From Artemisia argyi (Eukaryota; Streptophyta; Magnoliopsida; Asterales; Asteraceae): a DNA stretch of 64,000 nt. The stretch is taken from positions 271,859,913-271,923,912 of the forward strand of contig CM060709.1 in assembly GCA_030686995.1 (NCBI GenBank). Reading direction: 5' to 3'. A model generated the notes under the pieces. That model was given only the letters and a program-made list of their open reading frames with translations. It made no database searches and was not told the DNA's origin. This document shows positions 21,547 to 31,484 of this stretch, in pieces; position 1 is the stretch's first letter, and every line of letters starts with the position of its first letter. Position numbers and translations under genes: made by a program.

Positions 21547-22997
21547 TGATGAACTCAAATCAGTGCATTTCATTGTCATCATTTATCCTATTTATTTGAC
21601 TTGTTTTATTATATTATTTATGAGAATCGATACTTAATCATTTACTTTAGTAATTCTCAGATAAAAACAAGCAATTGGTGAAACTTAACGATTTTGGACG
21701 AAATATGGAGCAAAACCAGCAAGATGTCAAAAGTCTACTAAAATCCAGAAGATGCGCCGTATCTCTCTCAACAGATACGTCGCAATATCATACTTAGATG
21801 AATTCGAAGACCATTGCCTGACTTTGAAGAATGCGCTGCATCTGATTATATCATGCGCCGCATATGAAACTTTGGTCAACGAAGAAGATCAAGCTTGTTC
21901 TACACCAGATACGCCGCATCATACTTCTGACATACAGCGTATTACTATCAAGACTTCACCAGATATAATCCAAGATGCTAAAGGACATGCGCCGCATACA
22001 AGAATCAAGTTACGCCGCATCTAGAGGCAGTGTACGAATATTCCAGAATATATTAATTTGGACCCCACGCGAAGTTAAGTCAATGCGCCGCATCTCATTA
22101 CACAATGCGCCGCATCGAACCCTCAGACAGAAAGTATAAATACCCCAAGACTGTTACGAATTTAGAGAGAACCATAACCCTAAGGAGACGAATTCAGTCG
22201 AAGAAGCTTCACAAGACACACTCCAAACAAAGATATTAGAGTTGTAAGAAGGTCATGCATGTATTTAATTCATTAAGTAGTTTTGTTTTATTATAATAGT
22301 AAGCTTTAATTCATCAGGATTGATGGGCTTATGATATGTGACTACGGAACATCGTACACTACCCTTAATATTGCTTTCCCATTAATTAAAGTTTATATGT
22401 TGATGTCTTTGGTGACTTATATTAGTGCTTTGATAACCTCTATGTCTAGCTGAGCCCGTGGACTGCCATATCTGCCCCTCGCCTATTTAATCTAACGTCT
22501 TTAGATAAGTAGGATAGACAAAAGTGATCATTAAGGGTTTACTCGCCGATATACTGCGATCCAACGAGAAAGATCAGATTACAATACACTTCATATAAAA
22601 CTAGCAATAAATCAAGTGACAAGCTACTTAATTATTAAGATAGGTCTTCTTGTAGTCTTTATTATCTATCTGTGTACGTGCTACTATTTGCTTATTCGTT
22701 CTCACTAGTTTTAATTTACTATTTAATAAAACCAAATATGTGCTAGTCTTTCAGACTAAATCCCCCTTGCGTTAGATTAGATTGTAAAACTAAATTAGGA
22801 TATTAAAATACTGATAGACAAATTAGGCTTTACGTTCCACTCTTAGTGATCGACACTCTACTTACCACTATATACATACTAATCGGATACACTGTCCGTT
22901 AGTGTGTGTGTGTTATAGGATAAATCGGCTAAATATAAATGTAAAACTTGAAATAGGAAATTACCCCTATACTGCATATAACACAATACACGCATCA
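21547..22997 (+). repeat. 3' LTR of element B
   Basis: TGATGAACTC...CACGCATCA followed by the TSD ATATC. It has the same motif cluster (21750-22115) and TATA (agtataaatacccc, ~22131) as the 5' LTR. An ORF of 90 codons here is upstream of the TATA box and not credible. Confidence 0.9.
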
Positions 22998-23038
22998 ATA
23001 TCTAACCTAGATAGTGCTTAGTGAGGGCCTAAGTTAAG

Positions 23039-23551
23039 TTAGTAAGGCTTTGCTAACCTAAGGGGAGCTAGTGGGAAAGTTAGTGGGTCGCTACAACAAC
23101 CCATTGTGTGGTGGTTCAAAAAGTTGTAGGCAATGGGAAACCCCATGATTGGAGATGGTAGTGGAGTAGAAGGAGTGTAGTTCAAAGGCCTATTTGGTGA
23201 TAGAGACAAAAAAGTTTTTTGTGAAATTGGAGAGTTAGGGATGGTAAGAGATGGTGATAAGTTGCTCACAAATGGTATGTAAGCGGTCGAGCTAGAGTAA
23301 GTGAGCAAGGGTGATAATTTTTTGATGAATGATGAAAATTGAGATAAGTTAGGCCTTGAAGAGAATGAGGATGTGCCTTTGGTTGAGGGTGTTTTGAGTA
23401 GTGAACTAAGAGCTTGAGGAGATGATGGTAGAGACTTTGGAGAGGGAGTAGTATCTTCTCGAGTGAGATCAATGAAGTTTGTTTTTTGTGGTATGATGAT
23501 GATTTTAGGCCTTTTGTTTGGGAGAGAAAATGAGGTTGAAGAAGAACCCAT
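23039..23551 (-). CDS. Ser/Pro-rich retroelement-type ORF, C-terminus replaced by LTR C
   Basis: 170 codons on the minus strand from ATG 23551: MGSSSTSFSLPNKRPKIIII, then FIDLTREDTTPSPKSLPSSP and a long Ser/Pro/Thr region. It ends with the motif PIMGFPIAYNFLNHHTMGC. At that point (23095/23096) the LTR of element C begins, and the last ~19 residues are encoded by LTR sequence up to TAA. The layout (K/R-R patch, FxDLT, S/P-rich, terminal PI..NLL-like motif) parallels the ORF at 27535-28193. I believe such ORFs accompany Asteraceae retroelements, function unknown. No enzyme motif. Confidence 0.5.
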   Translation of the reverse strand: MGSSSTSFSLPNKRPKIIIIPQKTNFIDLTREDTTPSPKSLPSSPQALSSLLKTPSTKGTSSFSSRPNLSQFSSFIKKLSPLLTYSSSTAYIPFVSNLSPSLTIPNSPISQKTFLSLSPNRPLNYTPSTPLPSPIMGFPIAYNFLNHHTMGCCSDPLTFPLAPLRLAKPY

Positions 23552-24480
23552 TGTAGGAGGTGAAGAAGAAATGAAGAATGGTGAAAATGAAGATGAAGAT
23601 GAAGGATAAGGATGATGATGAAGAAGAAGAGAAGAGTAGTTTAAATAATCAAGGATGATTGCAGTTTAGGCAAAGCATGCATTAGGAAGTTTATGACACT
23701 AATATATGTTTAACTAAACCTGGAAATAGTGGTGATAAGCATGCAATAGTGTCAAGGAATTCAGGAAGGAAGAAATAGTCCAGAAACTCGTGACCTACAT
23801 TGGATGATCCCTTAAATAGGGGACGATCCGTTAAATTTCCGGGAGCGTCGCCCCTTTAGGGGACCGTTACCAGTAGGTGATCAGTTTTCCACCCTGTTTT
23901 TCATTTCTGCAATCCTGGAACCAAGAATACTGTCTAATAGTTTAGATAACATGCAGAATCATTCATAACTATATCTCACGCAAGTATTAAGAGATAATCA
24001 TGTAATCTAAGCATTAAATAACATCACAATTCAGTTAAGCAGTCAGTTTTTAAACTAGAGAAACAAGCCAAGCTATTCATGTGATTAAATTATCGAGTGA
24101 TAAAATTGAAAAGACCACCCGATGTTAGTTTTTCCATTGTTAGCAATAGTTATTTATCCAACATAGAACCAAGTGTAAAGTTTAAGACATAATAATATCA
24201 CATACTAAACATAACCAGTTGTCATGATGCCAAATATTTTACTTCTTCTTTTTCTTCTTCTTCCATAGTTTACTGATTCCATTTGCTATTGCCTTTATAC
24301 CACCCGAATGTTCATCCCTCATTTGGTGTTGCATATTAATCTTTGGGGTTTGGCGAGAGAAAAGGGTAGGCATGTTTTGTTCTTCGGGAGGAGGATCCTT
24401 AAAGATTTGAGGAAGGACACATGGTAGGGAGTTGACATAAGTGTTAGGAGATGGAGTACAGATGGTAGGGAGTTGACATA
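23552..24480 (-). other. Upstream region of the minus-strand Ser/Pro-rich ORF
   Basis: CT-rich leader on the minus strand (23560-23640). Near 23815-23890 there are short inverted motifs (cccttaaataggggacg, cgcccctttaggggacc). A small minus-strand ORF at about 24240-24430 ends in a Lys tail (SKLWKKKKKKKK). An imperfect ~23-bp direct repeat (ggtagggagttgacataagtgtt) lies at ~24423 and ~24463. Nothing assignable. Confidence 0.35.
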
Positions 24481-25051
24481 AGTGTTTGATTAGTCTAAGA
24501 CCTGTAGCAACAGTACTCCCAACCTGGCGTGGTCTGTACTAAATCTAAGCATCCTTAGACTCTAGATTCTCGTAGTAAGTATTTTTCAACAGATCTAATC
24601 CTGTCATGATTAGTCAGAACCCGCATAAAGCTACTTAATGATCACTAATTTATCATTGATCCCTTCTAAGGCTTACATTAACATGTTAAACAATATCAAT
24701 GAAGTAATAAATGTAATCAAAACACAAGCTTGAGCTGCCTATCGAATTAGTAACAAATCAAAACATCAAATAATTGTTAAACACGGCTAATACCTACATG
24801 TATTAGCATGTAATCTCACTCATAATACAAGATAACATGTTCTGAAAGATTCAAGTATAAATCAAAAGAGAAAAATACGCTAACCGAACGATTAAAGTAT
24901 ACTTAAATGATTTAAGTGAATTATCCTATGTAATTATGAACTAGAAGGACCTTCTTGGTCTTCTTTAAGTATCTGGTCTTGTACTTGGTGGTTATGTGCT
25001 CTCTAAAAATCGAATTTAGGGTTTTCTATTTATACTTTTTCGAAACAGTTG

Positions 25052-26673
25052 TGATGTGAGATATTGCAACCTCACAAGGTGTTTTACTTCTCGAGGGATC
25101 TCAAGAAGTTTTGCAATCCTCCAGGTAGTGTACCTGATCGTTGTAATGTAGTGTAGGTAAATCCGGGGGATTGAACGTTCTCTAAGGGAGTAGTGTCGTT
25201 AGGTCAAGATGTATGACGAATTAGGTCTAGAGGTTAGGGATGATTCTTTTTCGTATTTTTATATTTTTATGAAAGCAAATTAAGATCTCGGGTTTTGAAA
25301 GAGTGGGCGGAATTAGTTACTAATTAACTAACCCAAAAACTACTTCTATAAAACAAAAATTAAAATAACAAGAAAAGTAAATTAGGGTTCTACAAGGGAA
25401 GTGAAGCGTATCTACCTATGATGTATTACTCCTTGCTAGCTATCAAATTCTACCTACTGAAATGTCACATCCTTGTTTTAATTGAAGCGTTGTATTCTTT
25501 AATACTGGTCATGGGGGTGTGCTACCTTACCCAACTCTATGAATATTAATTTCACCTAAAACCATAAAGTCTATTAAGAATTATAGGGTCATTAACCTCA
25601 ATTCATGCAACAAACACAACGAGAAAAACCAATAGTGCACGCTACGGTTACGTTTTCTAAGACCTTCAAGCTAGTTATACATAAGAAGTCAACTAGTTTT
25701 CTTAGCCTAACGTGAGGCAATCAATTAAACAAGAGACATCAGGAAGCAAGAATTATAAACTAAATCAATTAGACTTGTTGAGTTTGTCACGAAAACAACA
25801 AGATCTAATTGATGATAAACAAGTTTCACACAATCATAAGTAAACACTAGGTGAATTAGCCAAGCATGATCAATGAAGAATAAGCAACAATGATAATTGA
25901 AAACATAATTAAGATAGAATTAACAAACCATTACAAGATGCTTATGGAGTGATGTTAGTTGCTGGAAAAACACCTACCTAAACCCTAGAATCGGACTTAG
26001 GGTTTAAGGCTTACAAAAAGTGAAGTTATAATGTTCTATTTATAGGTTGATTTTTTGTTGGTTCGGGGTAACGGCGTCAGCTCTAAAAAGTCACAGCGTC
26101 ACGAAAATTTTTTCACCAAATTGTAGATCTTTTTGTCCCGATTCCATGGCCTTTTGAATCCTAAATTCAAGTTCATATGCAAAAGATATGGCCAAAATAG
26201 TATCAGCTACCACGCGCGCATGTTGTGATAGTCTATCAACTTATGACGGTGTCACTTGCAAGTTGAGACGCCATCAGCCTTCAATCTTTTGTACTTGACA
26301 CCGTCATGTTATAAGATCTTACAAAAGCTCTGAGCCATCTCTTGTTAACTTTGTACGTGACTCACTCCTCCAAATTACACCTAACGCCGTCAAGTGTAAA
26401 TTATTCAAAGTTTTCTAACGCGACGTATGTTAATTTTTCAAAGCATGAATGATAAGTGACGGTGTAACGTTGTAGCATGTGACGCCGTCAGACCTCCTTT
26501 TGACAGGTTTTCGCGACTTCGTCGTTTTCTTCACCTTTTCGTCCAAATACATCCAAAAAGCACCGAATTCCAGATTTCTCATCCCAAGTACCTAAAATAC
26601 AAAAAGAAACAATTTGAGGCAATATTTGATCATATTTACTCGATAGGCTTAAATGACCCTGAAAAATGTATCA
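25052..26673 (-). mobile_element. Minus-strand solo LTR related to family A
   Basis: Read on the minus strand: TGATACATTTTTCAGGGTCA...ttaagcc, 'gatcaaatattgcc', 'aggtact' and 'ttttggatgt' as in family A. Then a cluster of TGACG-S-CGTCA motifs (26070-26495), a TATA (cctataaatag, ~26036-26046), and finally 'ttgagatccctcgag.agtaaa.c' as at the end of LTR A. It is clearly diverged. I could not find a matching 5-bp TSD at the ends I chose, so the ends are approximate. Confidence 0.65.
26035..26500 (-). promoter_or_regulatory. TGACG-S-CGTCA cluster plus TATA in the minus-strand A-like LTR
   Basis: On the plus strand: aacggcgtca, cacagcgtca, tgacggtgtca, gacgccatca, tgacaccgtca, aacgccgtca, tgacggtgtaa, tgacgccgtca, all within ~430 bp. 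The TATA is at ~26036-26046 on the minus strand. Motif class and position match family A although the rest has diverged. Confidence 0.6.
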
Positions 26674-26694
26674 AATAAATACTTATTCAGGTCG

Positions 26695-27215
26695 ATACAG
26701 TGTATCGAATTAGTTCGATATGGTGTATCATAGTAACTTCGCGTGAGGTCCAAGATTATTATATTCTAGAATATTCGTACACAACCATAGTGATACGGCG
26801 TATCACAGATCTTCATACGGCGTATCAAGTCTACATTATCTTGGAATTCTGGTGAAGTCTTTGAGATGGATATGGCGTATTTAGTTATCTTCATACGACA
26901 TATTCAATTATCTTCATACGGCGTATCAGGACTAAAAATAGATCTTCATACGGCGTATCAAGTCTACATTATCTTGGAATTCTGGTGAAGTCTTTGAGAT
27001 GGATACGACATATTTAGTTATCTTCATACGGCGTATACAATTATCTTCACACGGCATATCAGGACTAAAACAAGCTCGTTCTTCATGTTGACCAAAGTTT
27101 CATATACGGCGTATCGAATAATTGGATACGGTGTATTCTTCAATGTCAGGCAATAATCTTCATAATCATCCAAGTCTTGGTATACATCATATTTGTCTAG
27201 AATGATACGACGTAT
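26695..27215 (-). promoter_or_regulatory. GATACG-S-CGTATC cluster in the minus-strand B-like LTR
   Basis: About fifteen copies of GATACGGCGTATC or decayed forms (gatacagtgtatc, gatatggtgtatc, catacgacatatt). Two longer blocks are duplicated (agatcttcatacggcgtatc and following, at ~26810 and ~26940). It corresponds to the ATGCGCCGCAT cluster of element B with a changed arm sequence. Confidence 0.6.
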
Positions 27216-27411
27216 TCTTGTCTGTTTCGTGGACTTTCTCGAACTTGATTCATTTAGCTTCAAAACACGTCCAAAATAGCTAACTTTCACCCATTTCTTG
27301 TAAATAACCAAAACATAAATATTTAACCGATTAAGTATCAAATCTTATATAAAACAAGCAATATACACAGGATAAATGATGCTAATAATATGACTTTATT
27401 TGATGTCATCA

Positions 27412-27534
27412 CCACTTTCAATTGCATGCATGACCACCTTTATTTCACCATTCTATTAACTAACCATCACTTTTACCACTTCATTTGCATCATTTACCAT
27501 CATAATTTATAGCTCATCACCATCCCAAACCACC
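27412..27534 (+). other. Leader of the following Ser/Pro-rich ORF
   Basis: CA/CT-rich untranslated-looking sequence from the LTR end to the ATG at 27535. Confidence 0.35.
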
Positions 27535-28193
27535 ATGAACAACTCATCTAGTGCATCTTCAACTAATGAGGTTAAGAAACAAACCGCTAGGGTTAGTGTA
27601 AGGCCATTTACTTTCATCAATCTTGAATCATCACCACAATCACCACAACAAATAAATCCACCACCTAACAACCTGAATACTTCTTCACCACACAACCATC
27701 AATTACTAACTCACCACCACTACAATATCTAACTAGAAATTCATCACCACCACCACAACAACCAACTAACAACTCACCACTACCACTAGCACAACCTATA
27801 TATCCTCATCTAAACACACCACTATCATCCTCACCACATCAATTTCTTGAGACTTTGGATGACTTACCACCAAGACCCTCAAATCCACCACCACTTCCAT
27901 GCTTCTTCACAATAGAGAGGATTGCTCTCCAACCACCACACCCAATCTTTCATGTACAACCCATGGATATAGAACCACCTAACAAAATACTTCCCAAATT
28001 TCCCAACTTTCCCCAACTAGATTCATCTCTTTGGATCAATGGGCCACCTACATATCCCTACTCACATGAGTACCATTGCCCATGTTACAAACATACCAAT
28101 GAGATCATTAGTGCATTTAGGGATGAAATACACTTCATTCTCAATCACATCCTTACCCATTTGAAACACCCTTACCCATCAAAACTACCTTAA
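27535..28193 (+). pseudogene. Ser/Pro/Asn-rich retroelement-type ORF, frameshifted
   Basis: The N-terminal part (27535-27732) reads MNNSSSASSTNEVKKQTARV then FTFINLESSPQSPQQ, like the minus-strand ORF at 23039-23551. It then shifts frame through a Pro/Asn/His-rich stretch to 27855-28193. That part ends with YHCPCYKHTNEIISAFRDEI and a hydrophobic heptad-like tail. The CxC..(R)DE.. tail is what I expect at the C-terminus of this ORF family. It is followed within 500 bp by a purine tract and an LTR, so it sits at the 3' end of a retroelement. Confidence 0.5.
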
Positions 28194-28689
28194 ATAAGAT
28201 TTGGTGAAAGTAGTAGTGTTTCATAGTTTATTATGAATCATTATTTTTACTTCTCTTTTATTTTTCTACTTTATTAGGAACATCATTTTTTGCTTCTCTT
28301 TTATTTTATTTGTTTTCAGGATCTCATTTTTAGAGTATATCATGATATATATTTGTTTTCTTTATGATGTATGTAGTTGTAAGGACTACAATTATGTACT
28401 TCATATTGTGTTTTATTATATATCCATGTTTCTCTATATCTTGTAACATGAGAATATATATTTTTGTGTTGCACTAACCTTTTTTTTTTGTAGCTTCAAA
28501 ACCATAGCCCGATCTCTTGGTACCCTCGTCAAGGGGGATCTTGTGCACCTTCATTACTTTTTCCTTTTGACACATTTTTTGTTTCGAAAAAAAGGGGGAA
28601 AAGGAAGTAAAACTCTCTTTTAAAACTTATCTATTTTTATCTTTACTTAAAATGAGTTCATATTTTGTTATTAGTAAAAAGAGGGAGAT
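28194..28689 (+). other. 3' UTR of a Copia-like element with polypurine tract
   Basis: AT-rich. It contains a G/A-rich 'aaaaaaagggggaaaaggaag' (28587-28607) and ends with gtaaaaagagggagatt|TG, a polypurine tract of the kind found before Copia (SIRE/Maximus-type) 3' LTRs. Confidence 0.5.
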
Positions 28690-30101
28690 TGTTAATACAA
28701 ATAATCGCGTAAAAATGTTATTTCTATTTTACGAAGTTTTTAAGTTTTGTTAATGACAATAATAAAAACATATTAGGTAAAGTTGTAAATAAACAAGTTT
28801 TAAACGTAAAGTTTTAACTTGTCATATATCACTAAAGCTATGAATAATAGATATCTAAAAACTTGGATAATGATCAAGGAACACATTATCGCATTATTTG
28901 CACTTACAAGTATTTTTCATATAAATGCATCACATGCTTTTAAACGAGCTAAATATATTTAGCTCTAAAGTTTGCTTACATTTTACTTTAGCAAGTAACT
29001 AACTAAGATTTTTTACTTGGCAAAGTTTACTTACACATCTTATTTAGCAAATAACATTACTTGCACAAAATATTTTAGCAAGTAACATCACAAGTTTAAA
29101 AAATACTTACACATTTTATTTTGCAAGTAACTTTTACATTTTATTTTATCATTTAACAAAATCCAAAAATCAAAGTAGTCACATCATTCTAAAACAACAT
29201 TTTTCTAAATTCAAGAGTTGACTTTGTTAGATTTTAGAAAGATTGCATAAGATTGTTGGAAACATTTGTTAAACAAAATTTTACACAAATCTAGTATGTC
29301 AAATAGAGATCCTTTTTTACAACAGACGAATCCCTTTTCCGTGACCTATCTGATCTTTTTGGCTATAAATAGAAGTCATTTGTGCACCATTTTTCTCACC
29401 TCCTGCATTCACATTTTACACATACTTTCACACATTCATAATCTCAGTTTATTGATCATTACTTTAGTATTTACATATCCATTCTAGTGATCATCCACTA
29501 ACCATCTTTTTTGTAAGAGAAAATTACATTCAAGACTTTCAAGCATCAAGGCTATGAATACTTAGTTCATTTGTTTTAAATCATCATCATACACAAAACA
29601 TTGTAAACATACACCATACATCATTGTAGAGTGATCGGTCAGTATTTTAGTCCTTAAAATATATAGAGAGATCGGTAAGTATTTTAGTCATCAAAATATG
29701 TAGAGTGAAAGGTTGTTTTACCTCGATAAGAACTCGATATCTAGCTTTCTATCGATAAAACTATAAGCTATGTTGTAAGGTTTTTTCGGCCAGATAAAGA
29801 AGCATGCTGACATAGTGAAAGGATATTCTCGAGTCAGATACTCGGGGAGTAGGGTAGGGCGAGGAAGGAAGCTTCGTAACCGAACTACTATAAACATCCA
29901 TTTGATCTTTTCATTTCTTTTATTCTTATTGTCTTGCATCTTACTTATTTTCATGCATTATACTTATTGTCTTATATTTACTTTTATATCGTGGTTGGTT
30001 GATTTCATATAAACTTGAATCTACTTTATCGAAACTTAATTTTAAGACGGTAAACTATTCAAACCCCCTTGTAGTTTTTCACAAAATCTTCATCATTTTC
30101 A
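28690..30101 (+). mobile_element. Probable 3' LTR of a Copia-like element
   Basis: Begins TGTTAATAC immediately after the polypurine tract. A TATA box (ctataaatag, 29363-29372) is followed by a CA/CT-rich leader. A ~28-bp direct repeat with 'gatcggt.agtattttagtc' lies at 29633-29690. The proposed right end is ..catcattttca at 30101, placed where the recognisable Harbinger-associated pseudogene resumes. The partner LTR was not found, so the right end is inferred. Confidence 0.45.
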
Positions 30102-30104
30102 CTG

Positions 30105-30808
30105 TTGAGCCTCATGGTATGTTAAAGAATTGAGTTAAACTTCCTAGCTTCACGGTTCATCGGAGTTCACTTTCCCATCAACATGTTCTTGTTACGCTCT
30201 TTCAAGCCTTTGCCCTTCTTGACTTGCTCATTGTATTGGTCTAGAACTTTGTACCAAAACATGTCATTTTGTTGGTTATTCCTGTCGATCTGATCCTCGG
30301 ATACTTCTATTTAGCATTCCGTTAAAATTAACTCCTTGTCTTGGGTCCAAACCGAACAATCGATTTTTTTTCTCGGGTTTCTTGGCTTGGATCTTGCAAC
30401 GGTCCCGCTTCAATTTTGGATCCGACAGCCCCTCATCGGATTGTTGAGGTGGTGGGGATTGTTAGGTAAATTCGGGTTGTTCAGATTCAGATTGTTGTTT
30501 GGAAAATTGGGGTCGGGTAAATTGGGGTCGGTATTGTGTTGGTTGTTGGGAAATTTGGGTTTGAAGTTGAAATTGTTGCCATAGGGTGAATTGCTCGGGT
30601 GTAAAGTTGGCGAATGGGTTAGTAAAAGTGACGAATTGTTTGTGATTTGATTGTAGTTGGCGAATTGGTGGGTATTTGAGGTGATGGAATTTACAGACGA
30701 TGGTGTGTTTGGGTTAGAAGAAGATAAGTAATTCGGAATTTAAGGACGCGCTATTTGGTTTTGCGGATCGTTGAGCATGGTATTGGCCCAATGATTGGGA
30801 TTCATTTT
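30105..30808 (-). pseudogene. Harbinger-associated MYB/SANT-like protein, pseudogene
   Basis: Minus strand, ATG near 30804-30806 (MNPNHWANTMLNDPQNQIA). Then an Asn/Pro-rich region (NPNLPNNPHHLNNP) with in-frame stops at ~30740 and ~30405. After a frame change comes the conserved part NDMFWYKVLDQYNEQ, KGLKERNKNMLMGK, MNREARKFNSI. It runs into the LTR at 30101. This is the DNA-binding partner type that accompanies PIF/Harbinger transposases, often annotated as glutathione S-transferase T3-like or MYB-like. A minus-strand TATA (cctataaatac, ~30891-30901) and CT-rich leader sit upstream. Broken by stops, a frameshift and truncation. Confidence 0.7.
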
Positions 30809-31484
30809 TGTGAGTTTAAAAGAAAATATAGAGAAGTATAGAGATAAAGTGAAATTGGAAATGTGTGTAAAAAATGGATGAGTTATAGGGTATTTATAGG
30901 ATTTTTAAAGGGTAAATATTTGTGAAAAAGTGAGTATTGGAACAAAAAAAAGGCTAGTAAGGGGGTGTTTTTATTTTTTGACCGTTGCCTAACGTTACAC
31001 AATTAAAAAAAAGGAAAATGCGAAAAGGGAGAAAACGCGAGCCACGGTGTGCAGGTGGCGTCATCCGGTTGCATTTTTTGGGATCATTTTGGCTGGTCAC
31101 GACAGCTCACAACGCGAAAACGCGAGCCACGATACCGTTGTGGCACGGCTGCGTTGTGTTTTAAGGGGAAACGCCACTCTCATCCCATGGTACCTAGGCC
31201 TCTAAAGGTTGACTTTAAAATATAGGTATCAATGCCAAATATTATGGCTTGTGTAAAACCCTTGAGAGTACCCAAGGATAAAAAATTTGTGGGACAAAGA
31301 TAAGCATCAAATGGATCAAAGTTTTTATATATCTTTTAAGGATTTTTCTAACTTGCGCTTTATGAGCATAAGTTAAACACACCAAAAGGACTCAGGACCT
31401 ATGAAAAAAGACTTAGGACTCACACAAAAGTACAAAAAAATGTATTTTTGTGTGGGTCCCTTAGTCTTTTTGCGTGGATCTCTA
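30809..31484 (-). other. Promoter and upstream of the Harbinger-associated pseudogene
   Basis: TATA on the minus strand near 30891-30901. Further upstream 'aaaacgcgagccacg' is duplicated (~31032 and ~31116) in a locally GC-rich patch. From 31200 on it is ordinary AT-rich sequence. Confidence 0.45.

Larger units (their letters stand above)
17324..22997 (+). mobile_element. LTR retrotransposon B, complete but without polymerase
   Basis: LTRs 17324-18771 and 21547-22997 (TGAT..CATCA, ~1450 bp), TSD ATATC at 17319-17323 and 22998-23002. The PBS-like site ttagcactgctgtcgggga follows the 5' LTR. The pre-LTR signal is ttacttggggacaagtaaag...caagtggggggatattt, the same architecture as element A. The internal 2.8 kb has at most a short gag-start ORF, so it is strongly non-autonomous. 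LTR sequence is unrelated to family A except for architecture. Confidence 0.88.
6659..23095 (-). mobile_element. Long LTR (~2.95 kb) of element C, split by two nested elements
   Basis: On the plus strand it starts TGTAACACCCCC and ends ..GTCGCTACA at 23095. The pieces are 6659-7622, 15424-17323 and 22998-23095; elements A and B lie between. Orientation is minus: a TATA box (ctataaatag on the minus strand, 16527-16536) lies inside and the PBS-like site lies to the left. LTR length and ends suit a Ty3/gypsy chromovirus of the Tekay/Del kind (inference). Only this LTR and ~200 bp of leader remain; the rest is missing left of 6447. At the right end it cuts a Ser/Pro-rich ORF, and 'acaac' (23096-23100) is one half of its expected TSD. 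Confidence 0.65.
24490..27411 (-). mobile_element. Minus-strand B-like LTR, interrupted (left end approximate)
   Basis: Read on the minus strand from 27411 it starts TGATGACATCAAATAAAG and parallels LTR B: 'catcatttatcctg', 'attgcctgacattgaagaat', 'tatgaaactttggtcaac', 'cacgcgaagtta', then a TATA (aagtataaatag, ~25025-25037) and 'aaccctaa'. An A-like LTR (25052-26673) lies between its motif cluster and its TATA box. The left end is not resolved, and neither is a TSD. Confidence 0.6.

Noticed and set aside
21752..22024. 90-codon ORF in LTR B, partly conserved in 5' LTR and in the minus-strand relative
   Set aside because: It lies upstream of the LTR TATA box and similarity is no stronger than the DNA similarity of the LTRs; no evidence of coding constraint.
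25052..26673. A 5-bp TSD for the minus-strand A-like LTR
   Set aside because: Flanks at the most likely ends (agttg and aataa) do not match; boundaries or flanks have probably mutated.
30336..30584. Plus-strand Leu/Trp-rich ORF
   Set aside because: Antisense shadow of the Asn/Pro-rich part of the Harbinger-associated pseudogene.
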